From Planomonospora parontospora (GTDB lineage Bacteria; Actinomycetota; Actinomycetes; Streptosporangiales; Streptosporangiaceae): 64,000 bases of DNA. A model generated the notes under the pieces. That model was not told the DNA's origin and did not search any database. It worked only from the letters and a program-made list of their open reading frames with translations. How positions within the stretch are numbered: position 1 is the first letter of the stretch; each line of letters opens with the position of its first letter. Of this stretch, positions 25,276 through 32,654 are shown piece by piece. The stretch is from contig BMQD01000001.1 of the NCBI GenBank assembly GCA_014647935.1, positions 310,001 through 374,000 on the forward strand, written 5' to 3'. Made by a program: the position numbers and the translations under genes.

Positions 25276-25878
25276 TCTACCACCCTGCAGAACCCCTGTT
25301 CGTCGCGCCTTTTTCGCCTTTCCGTGGGCGGTTTCGCGCTCACTCTGACCGCGTCGGCCGGTGCGGTCGGAATGAATTCCGCGCAGGCGCGGGCGGCGGC
25401 GAACGGCGCGACCGTGGTACAGGCCGGAACCGTCGCGGTCACCCGGATGAGCGGTGCCCCCCTCACCGGGGCGAGCACCAAGGCGGTCACCAGGCTGAGC
25501 AAGGCCGCGCGGCAGAAGGCGAAGGCGGCGAAGGCCGTCTCGGTGGCCAAGCGGCAGGTCGGCGCCCCCTACCGCTGGGGCGGGACCGGTCCCCGTGCGT
25601 TCGACTGCTCGGGCCTGGCGCAGTACTCCTGGCGCAAGGCGGGGGTACGGCTCCCGCGGATCACGCACAGCCAGTACCGCGCCGTCAGGAAGAAGGTATC
25701 GTGGCGCAGCCTGCGCCCCGGTGACCTGCTCTTCTTCTATGGCAAGGGCCACGTCGGCATCTACGTCGGCAAGGGGAGGATGGTCCACGCGCCGAGCAGC
25801 GGCAGGACGGTCCGGATCGTGAAGCTGAAGCACTACTACCGTTCCTCCTTCGCCGGAGCGGTCCGCCCCGGCGGCTGA
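25273..25878 (+). CDS. Secreted NlpC/P60 endopeptidase under c-di-AMP riboswitch
   Basis: 201 residues if begun at CTG 25273. The N-terminus then reads as a proper signal peptide: polar and basic (STTLQNPCSSRLFRLS), hydrophobic (VGGFALTLTASAGAVG), cleavage near AQA. After a short linker rich in Lys/Ala comes the NlpC/P60 domain (about 90-201) with catalytic Cys in AFDCSGLAQYSW, His in GKGHVGIYVG and the third residue in MVHAPSSG. It would hydrolyse peptide stems of peptidoglycan outside the cell. Control by riboswitch and by the upstream repeats is suggested. An alternative start is GTG 25324. Confidence 0.88.
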   Translation: MSTTLQNPCSSRLFRLSVGGFALTLTASAGAVGMNSAQARAAANGATVVQAGTVAVTRMSGAPLTGASTKAVTRLSKAARQKAKAAKAVSVAKRQVGAPYRWGGTGPRAFDCSGLAQYSWRKAGVRLPRITHSQYRAVRKKVSWRSLRPGDLLFFYGKGHVGIYVGKGRMVHAPSSGRTVRIVKLKHYYRSSFAGAVRPGG

Positions 25879-25882
25879 CCGG

Positions 25883-25962
25883 GCCGTCCGGCGGCGGGCG
25901 TGCCGCCGGACGGCGCAGGTGCCGAGCGGCCCCGCCCGTCCCCGCGACGGACGGGGCCGCTC
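25883..25962 (+). terminator. Two tandem hairpins after NlpC/P60 gene
   Basis: First stem 25883-25914 has 13-bp perfect arms (GCCGTCCGGCGGC and complement). The second (25924-25962) has an 11-bp outer stem GAGCGGCCCCG / CGGGGCCGCTC with further inner pairing. Confidence 0.7.
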
Positions 25963-26039
25963 CGCGTCCGGTACGGGGACCGCTCCGTGCCCGGCGCCCG
26001 GGCGGATCCGCCGACCCGCGTCGCGTAGCATCGGCGCAC

Positions 26040-26819
26040 ATGTCCGTCCCCCAGGGGCGCCGCGCCGTACTCGCCGGGATGCTGGCGCTCACGGGCGCCG
26101 CGCTGGCCGCGTCCGCGCCGCTCCCGGCCGTCCCGTGGCCGGGAGCCGTCGTGGTCCGCGGGGAGGGCTCGGTCGTCGTCGGGGACCGCGCCGTCGCCGG
26201 TCTGCTGGCGGACCTCGCCGCCCGGGCCGACCGCGCCCGCCGCAGGATCGCCGCGATCTGGGGGCCCGTCCGCCCGGTGGTCCTGTTCCCGGAGACCGAC
26301 GCGCAGGCCGCGGTGCTCGCGGGCGCCTCCGGGGTCGCGGCCACGCGCGGGCTGGCCGCGCTGGCCACCGCGGACCGGGTGGTCGTCCTGCCGGGCGGCT
26401 ACGCGCGGCTCAGCGAGGTCGGCAGGGACGTGGTCCTCACCCACGAGCTCGTCCACGTGGCCACCGGCGCGACCCGGGGCGGCCGGGTGCCGATGTGGCT
26501 GTCGGAGGGGTTCGCCGACTACGTCGGCTACGCGGGCACGGGGCTGGACGTCCGCCGGGTCGCCGCGGAGCTGGCCCGGGAGGTGCGGGCGGGCGTGCTG
26601 CCGGACCGGCTGCCCGGTCCGGGGGACTTCGCCCCCGGCGGGGCGCGGCTCCCGCAGGTCTACGAGGAGGCCTGGCTCGCCTGCCGCTACGTCGCCGCAC
26701 GTTTCGGCGAGCGGGCCCTCGTGAGGCTCTACGGTAGCGATGTCGGGACCACGCTCGGCCTGACCGCGGCGGAGTTCACCGCGGGCTGGCGCGACCACCT
26801 CCGGAAGGAACTCGCATGA
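26040..26819 (+). CDS. Secreted zinc metallopeptidase (gluzincin, HELVH)
   Basis: 259 residues with a signal sequence (RRAVLAGMLALTGAALAASA). The zinc site HELVH near residue 138 (VVLTHELVHVATGA) is followed about 20 residues on by LSEGFADYVGY, giving the third ligand Glu, the arrangement of MA-clan peptidases. The domain is short, and no name beyond that is justified. It ends with a 4-base overlap (ATGA) into the M48 peptidase gene, so the two peptidases are probably made together, and the PimB-like gene is coupled in turn. Substrate unknown. Confidence 0.8.
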   Translation: MSVPQGRRAVLAGMLALTGAALAASAPLPAVPWPGAVVVRGEGSVVVGDRAVAGLLADLAARADRARRRIAAIWGPVRPVVLFPETDAQAAVLAGASGVAATRGLAALATADRVVVLPGGYARLSEVGRDVVLTHELVHVATGATRGGRVPMWLSEGFADYVGYAGTGLDVRRVAAELAREVRAGVLPDRLPGPGDFAPGGARLPQVYEEAWLACRYVAARFGERALVRLYGSDVGTTLGLTAAEFTAGWRDHLRKELA

Positions 26820-28108
26820 CGTCGAGCACCGCGCGGGCGCCCGGCGCCCGGCCCGGGAGCCCGCGGGCGGCGGGGTGGGCGCTGGCCGCCCTCGGCGCGG
26901 TCACCCTGGCGGTCGTGGCGCTCAGCACGCCGTGGCGGGCGCTGCCCGCGGCGGCGCCGCGGGTGGAGCCGGACCCGGCCCGCGACTTCACCGCCGGGCA
27001 GATCGCCCGGTCCCAGGCGTTCGACGCCGTGGTGGGCCCGCCCGCCTACCTGTCGCTCGGCCTGACCCTGGTGGTGGCCGGGCTGCTGGTGGCCACCCCG
27101 CTGGGCGCGCGGCTGCTGGAACGGCTTCCGGGGGGACGGTGGTGGCTGCGGGTGCTGCTCGGCGTGCTCGCCGTCACGGTGGCGGTGGAGCTCGTGCGCT
27201 GGCCGCTCGGGATGTGGCAGGAGGTCCACCTGCGGGACTACGGCCTGTCCACGCAGGACTGGCCGTCGTGGACCGCCGACCGGCTCAAGAACATCGGGAT
27301 CAGGACCGCGCTCACCGCGGTCATGGTGCTGGCCGTCGTCGCGCTGGCCCGGCGCTTCGCGCGCTGGTGGATCCCCGCCGCGCTGGGCGCCTTCACACTG
27401 ACCGTGACCGTCTCCTTCGCCTATCCGGTGCTGGTGGAGCCGGTCTTCAACGACTTCTCGCCGATGGCCGCCGGGCCGCTCCGCGACGACCTGCTCGCCA
27501 TGGCCGAGCGCGACGGCGTGCCGGTCGAGGACGTGCTCGTCGCCGACGCCTCCCGCCGGACCACCGCGCTCAACGCCTACGTCTCCGGATTCGGCGCGAC
27601 CCGCAGGATCGTGGTCTACGACACGCTGCTGCGGGCACCGGCCGAGGAGGTCGAGCTGGTCGTGGCGCACGAGCTGGGCCACGCCGCCAGCGGGGACGTG
27701 CTGTACGGCACGCTGGTCGGCGCGCTGGGCGCGGCCTGCGGGGCGTGCCTGCTGTACCTCGTCGCCTCGTCGGGCCCGGTGCGCCGGCGCAGCGGGGGCG
27801 CCTCGCCGGCCGACCCGCGGGCCGCCGGTCTGGTCATGGGGCTGCTGAGCCTGGCCACCGTGCTCTCCGGGCCGGTGCAGAACGCGGTCAGCAGGCAGAT
27901 CGAGGCCCGGGCCGACGTGCACGCGCTGAACCTGACGCGGGACCCGGTCACGTTCGCGGCCATGCAGAAGCGGCTGGCCGTGGCCAATATTTCTGATTTA
28001 TCACCAGATGTCGTTGAATATGTTCTTTATGCCTCCCACCCCGCCATCCCGGAGCGGATCGCCGCGGCGCGCTCCTGGGCCGCGCTGAACGGCCTGCCGG
28101 AGCCGTGA
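26816..28108 (+). CDS. M48-family membrane metallopeptidase (Ste24/HtpX-like)
   Basis: 430 residues. About six membrane helices (AALGAVTLAVVALST; LSLGLTLVVAGLLVATPL; VLLGVLAVTVAVELV; ALTAVMVLAVVALA; ALGAFTLTVTVSFAYPVLVEPVF; LVGALGAACGACLLYLVA). The zinc motif HELGH (VVAHELGHAASGDV) lies near residue 287, and the third ligand is likely in IEARADVHAL. The Ste24-type N-terminal block VEPVFNDFSPM is conserved. A stretch near the C-terminus (27985-28037) uses AT-rich codons including TTA, quite unlike the rest of the gene. Coupled to genes on both sides. Confidence 0.9.
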   Translation: MTSSTARAPGARPGSPRAAGWALAALGAVTLAVVALSTPWRALPAAAPRVEPDPARDFTAGQIARSQAFDAVVGPPAYLSLGLTLVVAGLLVATPLGARLLERLPGGRWWLRVLLGVLAVTVAVELVRWPLGMWQEVHLRDYGLSTQDWPSWTADRLKNIGIRTALTAVMVLAVVALARRFARWWIPAALGAFTLTVTVSFAYPVLVEPVFNDFSPMAAGPLRDDLLAMAERDGVPVEDVLVADASRRTTALNAYVSGFGATRRIVVYDTLLRAPAEEVELVVAHELGHAASGDVLYGTLVGALGAACGACLLYLVASSGPVRRRSGGASPADPRAAGLVMGLLSLATVLSGPVQNAVSRQIEARADVHALNLTRDPVTFAAMQKRLAVANISDLSPDVVEYVLYASHPAIPERIAAARSWAALNGLPEP

Positions 28109-29235
28109 AGCGCACGCTGATCGTCACCAACGACTTCCCGCCCCGCCCCGGCGGCATCCAGTCGTTCGTGCACGGGCTCGCCGTCCGCATGCCCCCGGGC
28201 TCGGTGGTCGTCTACGCCCCCCGCTGGGCCGGGTGCGAGGCGTTCGACGCGCGCCAGCCGTACCCCGTCGTGCGCCACCCCACCTCGCTGATGCTCCCCA
28301 CCCCGCCGGTGGCCCGCCGGGCCGCCGGCCTGCTCGCCGAGCACAAGTGCGACACGGTGGTGTTCGGGGCGGCGGCCCCGCTCGGCCTGCTCGCGCCGCG
28401 GCTCCGGGCGGCGGGGGCGGAGCGCGTCGTGATGCTGACCCACGGCCACGAGGCGTCCTGGGCCCGCGTCCCGGCGGCCCGGCGGCTGCTGGCCGCGATC
28501 GGCGGCCATGCCGACGCGGTCACCTACCTGGGTGAGTACACCCGGCGGCTGCTCGCCGCGGTGATCCCGGAGGAGAAGCTGGTACGGCTCGCGCCGGGGG
28601 TGGACACCGGCGTGTTCTCCCCGGGGGCGAAGCCGTCCGGGAAGGGCTCCGCGCTCCGGTCGTGGTGCGCCGCCGGGCCGGTGGTGGTCTGCGTCTCCCG
28701 GCTGGTGCCGCGCAAGGGCCAGGACACGCTGCTCCGCGCCTGGCCCCGGGTGCTGCGGGCAGTGCCGGACGCCCGGCTGCTGCTGGTCGGCGGCGGGCCG
28801 TACCGGGGGAGCCTGGAACGGCTGGCCGGCCGCCTGGGCCTGCGCGACTCGGTCCGGCTGACCGGGTCCGTGACCGCCGAGGACCTGCCCGGCTACTTCG
28901 CCCTGGGGGACGTGTTCGCGATGCCCTGCCGCACCCGGCTGGGCGGCATCGACGTCGAGGGGCTCGGCATTGTCTACCTGGAGGCGTCGGCCAGCGGGCT
29001 GCCGGTGCTGGCGGGCTCCTCGGGCGGGGCGCCCGACGCGGTGCTGCACGGTGAGACCGGCCTCGTCGTGGACGGCGGCTCGGCCGGGGCGGTGGCGGCC
29101 GCGCTGGTGGAGCTGCTCGGCGATCCGGCCCGCGCCCGGGCGATGGGGGAGCGCGGGCGCGAGTGGGCCGGCCGGGAGTGGAGCTGGGACCTGGTGGCGT
29201 CCCGGTTCCTCCGGATCCTGGACCCGGACCTCTGA
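28105..29235 (+). CDS. pimB: GT4 glycosyltransferase, PimB-like mannosyltransferase
   Basis: 376 residues of the GT-B fold. N-terminal glycine-rich acceptor loop in TNDFPPRPGGIQSFVHGLA, a HGHEASWARVP block, and C-terminal GDP-mannose-binding motifs (VVCVSRLVPRKGQD, EGLGIVYLEASASGLPVLAG, the E-x7-E type). These match PimB, which adds the second mannose to phosphatidylinositol monomannoside in the inner membrane leaflet. M. tuberculosis Rv2188c is flanked in the same way by fadD15. Start GTG 28105 overlaps the peptidase stop by 4 bases. Specific acceptor is inferred from similarity and context. Confidence 0.85.
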   Translation: MKRTLIVTNDFPPRPGGIQSFVHGLAVRMPPGSVVVYAPRWAGCEAFDARQPYPVVRHPTSLMLPTPPVARRAAGLLAEHKCDTVVFGAAAPLGLLAPRLRAAGAERVVMLTHGHEASWARVPAARRLLAAIGGHADAVTYLGEYTRRLLAAVIPEEKLVRLAPGVDTGVFSPGAKPSGKGSALRSWCAAGPVVVCVSRLVPRKGQDTLLRAWPRVLRAVPDARLLLVGGGPYRGSLERLAGRLGLRDSVRLTGSVTAEDLPGYFALGDVFAMPCRTRLGGIDVEGLGIVYLEASASGLPVLAGSSGGAPDAVLHGETGLVVDGGSAGAVAAALVELLGDPARARAMGERGREWAGREWSWDLVASRFLRILDPDL

Positions 29236-29260
29236 AGGACGCGGCCGGAACCGGGTGCCC

Positions 29261-29300
29261 GGAGCAGGCGCGGTCCCGGAGCAGGCGCGGTCCCGGAGCG
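29261..29300. repeat. 17-bp tandem repeat after pimB
   Basis: GGAGCAGGCGCGGTCCC at 29261-29277 and 29278-29294, then a partial third copy (GGAGCGGG). It lies in the convergent gap between pimB and fadD15. Confidence 0.8.
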
Positions 29301-29348
29301 GGCGGGGCGGGCGGAGCGCGGCCGCCCCGGGACCGCGGCTCCGCGGGC

Positions 29349-31154
29349 TCAGCCGTACAGCTCGTCGACCTGCTTGGCGAAGTCGCGCATCACGACGTTG
29401 CGCTTGATCGACTGCTTCGGCGTGACGTGCCCGGTCTCCTCGCTGAGCTCGATGTCGAGGATCGTGAACTTCCTGATCTGCTCGGCCTTGGAGACCGACC
29501 GGTTGGCGTCGTCGACGGCCTTCTGCACCTCGGCGACGATCACCGGGTCGGTGCTGAGCTCGGCCAGGGTGGCCCCCTCCCGGCCGTTGGCGGCCTTCCA
29601 CGGCTCCAGCGCCTCGGGGTCGAGGGTGACCAGCGCGGCGACGAACGGCCTGTCGTCGCCGACCACCAGCGCCTGGCTGACCAGGGGGTGGGCGCGGATG
29701 CGGTCCTCCAGCGGGGCGGGGGCGACGTTCTTGCCCGCCGCGGTGACGAGGATCTCCTTCTTGCGGCCGGTGATGCGCACGTAGCCCTCGGCGTCGAGCT
29801 CGCCGATGTCGCCGGTGTGGAACCAGCCGTCGGCGTCGATCGCCTCGGCGGTGGCCTCGTCGTTCTTCCAGTAGCCCTTGAAGATGTGGCGGCCCTTGAC
29901 GAGGATCTCCCCGTCGTCGGCGATGCCGACGGTGACGCCGGGGAACGGCTTGCCGACGGTGCCGATCTTGTTGGCGCCGGGCATGTTGACCGTGGAGGGC
30001 GCGGAGGTCTCGGTCAGGCCCCAGCCCTCCAGGACCTCGATGCCCACACCCCGGAAGAAGTGGCCCAGCCGCTCGCCCAGGGCCGAACCGCCGGTCACGG
30101 CGGTGCGCAGGTTGCCGCCGGTGGCGGCGCGCAGCTTGCCGTAGACCAGCTTGTCGAACAGGGCGTGCTTGAGCCTGAGGCCGAGCCCGGCGCCGCCGGA
30201 GGACTCCGCCCGGCTCCACGCGATGGCCGTGCCCGCCGCGGCGTGGAAGATCTTGGCCTTGCCCTCGGCCGTGGCCTTCTGCTCGGCGCCGTTGTAGACC
30301 TTCTCGAACACGCGCGGCACGCCGAGCAGGAAGGTGGGCTTGAACGCCTGCAGGTCGGGGGCGACGTTCTTCATGTTCGGGGTGTGCCCCATGACCGTGC
30401 CGGTCTCGATGAGCACGAGCTGGATGACGCGGGCGAACACGTGCGCGAGCGGCAGGAAGAGCAGCACGGAGCGGTTCTCCACGGTGAACAGCCGCTCCAG
30501 CGGGCCGTGGGCCACGTTCCGCGCGGTGAACAGCAGGTTGTCGTGGGTCAGCCGGCAGCCCTTGGGCAGGCCGGTGGTGCCGGAGGTGTAGACGATCGTG
30601 GCCAGGTCGGCGATGCCGCGCCCGCTCCTGCGCTCCTCCAGCGTCCCGTCGGAGACCCCGGCGCCGGCCGCGGTCAGCTCGGCGACGGCCCCGCCGCCCG
30701 CACCGCCCTCGATGCGCCAGACGTGCTCCAGCCCGCCGAGCTCGGGAAGGACCTCGCGGACGGTCTCCTCGTGGGACTCCAGCTCCACGAAGATCGCCTT
30801 GGCGCCGCTGTCGGAGACGATCCACTTCACCTGCTCGGCGGAGGAGGTCTCGTAGACCGGCACGCCGACCGCGCCGGCGGACCAGATCGCGTAGTCGATC
30901 ACGGTCCACTCGTAGCGGGTGCGCGACATCAGGGCCACCCGGTCGCCCGGCTCGACGCCCGCGGCGATCAGACCCTTGGCCACGGCGGCGACCTGGTCGC
31001 GGAACTCCCCGGCGGTGACGGCGACCCAGTCCTCGCCGACCTTCCGGCGCAGGGCGACGGCGCCCGGTTCCCGCTCGGCGCGCTGGAACACCGTGTCGGT
31101 CAGGTTGGCGGAAGAGGGGACGTCCACCAGCACGGGAACGCTGTACTCGCGCAC
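29349..31154 (-). CDS. fadD15: Long-chain fatty acid-CoA ligase, FadD15 type
   Basis: 601 residues. Activates long-chain fatty acids through an acyl-AMP to acyl-CoA. ANL-superfamily motifs: P-loop-like IVYTSGTTGLPKGC, the A5 block GWGLTETSAPSTVN, GWFHTGDIGELDAEGYVRITGRKKE with the hinge Asp, and KNVAPAPLEDRI. The catalytic C-terminal Lys is expected in SKAEQIRKFTIL. The gene faces pimB, as fadD15 does in mycobacteria. Start GTG 31154 has a clear AGGAGTGA site. A 12-bp palindrome upstream may be its operator. Confidence 0.92.
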   Translation of the reverse strand: MREYSVPVLVDVPSSANLTDTVFQRAEREPGAVALRRKVGEDWVAVTAGEFRDQVAAVAKGLIAAGVEPGDRVALMSRTRYEWTVIDYAIWSAGAVGVPVYETSSAEQVKWIVSDSGAKAIFVELESHEETVREVLPELGGLEHVWRIEGGAGGGAVAELTAAGAGVSDGTLEERRSGRGIADLATIVYTSGTTGLPKGCRLTHDNLLFTARNVAHGPLERLFTVENRSVLLFLPLAHVFARVIQLVLIETGTVMGHTPNMKNVAPDLQAFKPTFLLGVPRVFEKVYNGAEQKATAEGKAKIFHAAAGTAIAWSRAESSGGAGLGLRLKHALFDKLVYGKLRAATGGNLRTAVTGGSALGERLGHFFRGVGIEVLEGWGLTETSAPSTVNMPGANKIGTVGKPFPGVTVGIADDGEILVKGRHIFKGYWKNDEATAEAIDADGWFHTGDIGELDAEGYVRITGRKKEILVTAAGKNVAPAPLEDRIRAHPLVSQALVVGDDRPFVAALVTLDPEALEPWKAANGREGATLAELSTDPVIVAEVQKAVDDANRSVSKAEQIRKFTILDIELSEETGHVTPKQSIKRNVVMRDFAKQVDELYG

Positions 31155-31199
31155 GGGTCACTCCTGAATACGCACGGATCGAGATGGGTCAACAGGAAG

Positions 31200-31211
31200 T
31201 TATCGCGATAA
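31200..31211. promoter_or_regulatory. Palindrome TTATCGCGATAA between fadD15 and phosphoesterase
   Basis: A perfect 12-bp palindrome, 46 bases upstream of fadD15 in the divergent interval. The surrounding AT-rich sequence fits a promoter region. Fatty-acid genes are often under TetR or GntR repressors that bind such sites; the binding protein here is not known. Confidence 0.4.
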
Positions 31212-31385
31212 GTTACGCGTGGGTAGTTTCGTCACCCAGGCGTTACGAAGGGCGATTTCACGCTATCAGCCTCCTCCTGTGGGACCCCCTGAAGCGACCG
31301 TCGTCCGAGGCGTCGCATCCCATTTGTTACTTATGTCGGAATTCTGGACCGAAGGGCCGGACGCCGACTGGCTAGGATGTCCGCC

Positions 31386-32153
31386 ATGCGGGTTCATGTC
31401 GTCAGCGATGTGCACGGAAGGGCCGACGCCCTGGCCCGCGCGGGGGACGGCGCCGACGCGCTGGTCTGCCTGGGGGACCTGATCCTCTTCGTCGACTACG
31501 ACGACCACTCCCAGGGCATCTTCGCCGAGCTCTTCGGCGCGGAGCGGGCCGCCGAGTTCATCGCGCTGCGCACCGCCAAGCGGTTCGACGAGGCCCGCGC
31601 CATGTCCGCCGGGCTCTGGGCGTCGCTGGACGGCGACCCGCGCGACCACATCGAACGCTCCGTCCGCCGCCAGTACGGCGAGCTCTTCGCCGCGATGCCC
31701 GTCCCGGCCTACCTCACCCCCGGCAACGTGGACCTGCCGCGCTACTGGCCGGAGTACGCCCGCCCGGGCCACCGCGTGCTGGACGGGGAGACCGCCGAGA
31801 TCGGCGGCCTGCGGTTCGGTTTCGTCGGAGGCGGGCTGCGCACGCCGTACCGGACGCCGAACGAGATCGACGACGAGGAGTTCGCCCGCAAGGTCGAGGC
31901 GGTCGGCGAGGTGGACGTGCTCTGCTGCCACATCCCCCCGGCGGTCCCCGAGCTCCTCTACGACGTCGTCGCCCGCCGTTTCGAGCGGGGCAGCGAGGCG
32001 ACCCTGGAGGCGATCAGGCGGACCCGGCCGCGCTACGCCCTCTTCGGCCACGTGCACCAGCCCCTGGCGAGCCGGGTGCGGATCGGCCGGACCGAGTGCG
32101 TCAACGTGGGCCACTTCCGGGGCACCGGGACGCCCTTCGTGCTGGAGTGGTGA
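31386..32153 (+). CDS. Calcineurin-like metallophosphoesterase
   Basis: 255 residues with the dinuclear metal motifs in order: DVHGRADAL (DxH), CLGDLILFVDY (GDxx), TPGNVDLPRYW (GN-D/H), CCHIPPAVPEL and FGHVHQPLA (GHxH). Likely a phosphodiesterase or phosphatase acting on a small phosphorylated molecule or nucleic acid. ATG 31386 is chosen: TAGGAT (31373-31378) sits 7 bases before it as a plausible -10 box, giving a leaderless message. ATG 31377 would lie inside that box. Diverges from fadD15; substrate unknown. Confidence 0.85.
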   Translation: MRVHVVSDVHGRADALARAGDGADALVCLGDLILFVDYDDHSQGIFAELFGAERAAEFIALRTAKRFDEARAMSAGLWASLDGDPRDHIERSVRRQYGELFAAMPVPAYLTPGNVDLPRYWPEYARPGHRVLDGETAEIGGLRFGFVGGGLRTPYRTPNEIDDEEFARKVEAVGEVDVLCCHIPPAVPELLYDVVARRFERGSEATLEAIRRTRPRYALFGHVHQPLASRVRIGRTECVNVGHFRGTGTPFVLEW

Positions 32154-32216
32154 GGCCGGGGCGGTGAGATCGCCGGGCTGAGGCGGGCGCGGGGGAAGCG
32201 GTAGTACGGTAACCCC

Positions 32217-32654
32217 ATGGCTGATCGCACGACCTCGAGCATCACGATCGGCGCGGACCGGTCGACCATCATGACGGTGATCGCCGACTTCGGCGCCTAC
32301 CCCGAGTGGGCGGGGCAGGTGAAGTCCGCGCAGGTCCTGTCCACCGGGCCGGACGGCCGCCCGGAGCGGGTCAGGTTCGTCCTGGACGCGGGCGTGATCA
32401 GTGACGAGTACTCCCTCGCCTACACCTGGCACGGCGACGAGTCCGTCGACTGGGTCGTCGCCGAGGGCGGGAAGATGGTCTCCGGCCTCACCGGCAGCTA
32501 CCGCCTGGCCGAGACGGGCGGCGGCACCGAGGTGACCTACGAGCTCGCCGTGGACCTCAAGGTCCCGATGATCGGCATGATCAAGCGGAAGGCGGAGAAG
32601 GTCATCATCGACACCGCCCTGAAGGGGCTGAAGAAGCGCGTCGAGAGCGCATGA
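32217..32654 (+). CDS. SRPBCC (START-like) family protein
   Basis: 145 residues with the single-domain lipid/polyketide-binding fold: a helix after SSITIGADRSTIMTVIADFGAYPEW, repeated strands, and the long C-terminal helix VIIDTALKGLKKRVESA. Reminds of M. tuberculosis Rv2185c, which sits next to an ArsA-like gene as here. It probably binds a hydrophobic ligand in the cytoplasm. Its stop overlaps the start of the ArsA-like gene (ATGA), suggesting the two proteins act together. No enzymatic residues can be named. Confidence 0.85.
   Translation: MADRTTSSITIGADRSTIMTVIADFGAYPEWAGQVKSAQVLSTGPDGRPERVRFVLDAGVISDEYSLAYTWHGDESVDWVVAEGGKMVSGLTGSYRLAETGGGTEVTYELAVDLKVPMIGMIKRKAEKVIIDTALKGLKKRVESA

Noticed and set aside
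28027-31161. 1,044-codon minus-strand frame
   Set aside because: Out of frame with fadD15 and antisense to pimB; composition is Arg/Pro/Gly only. The true fadD15 frame has all family motifs.
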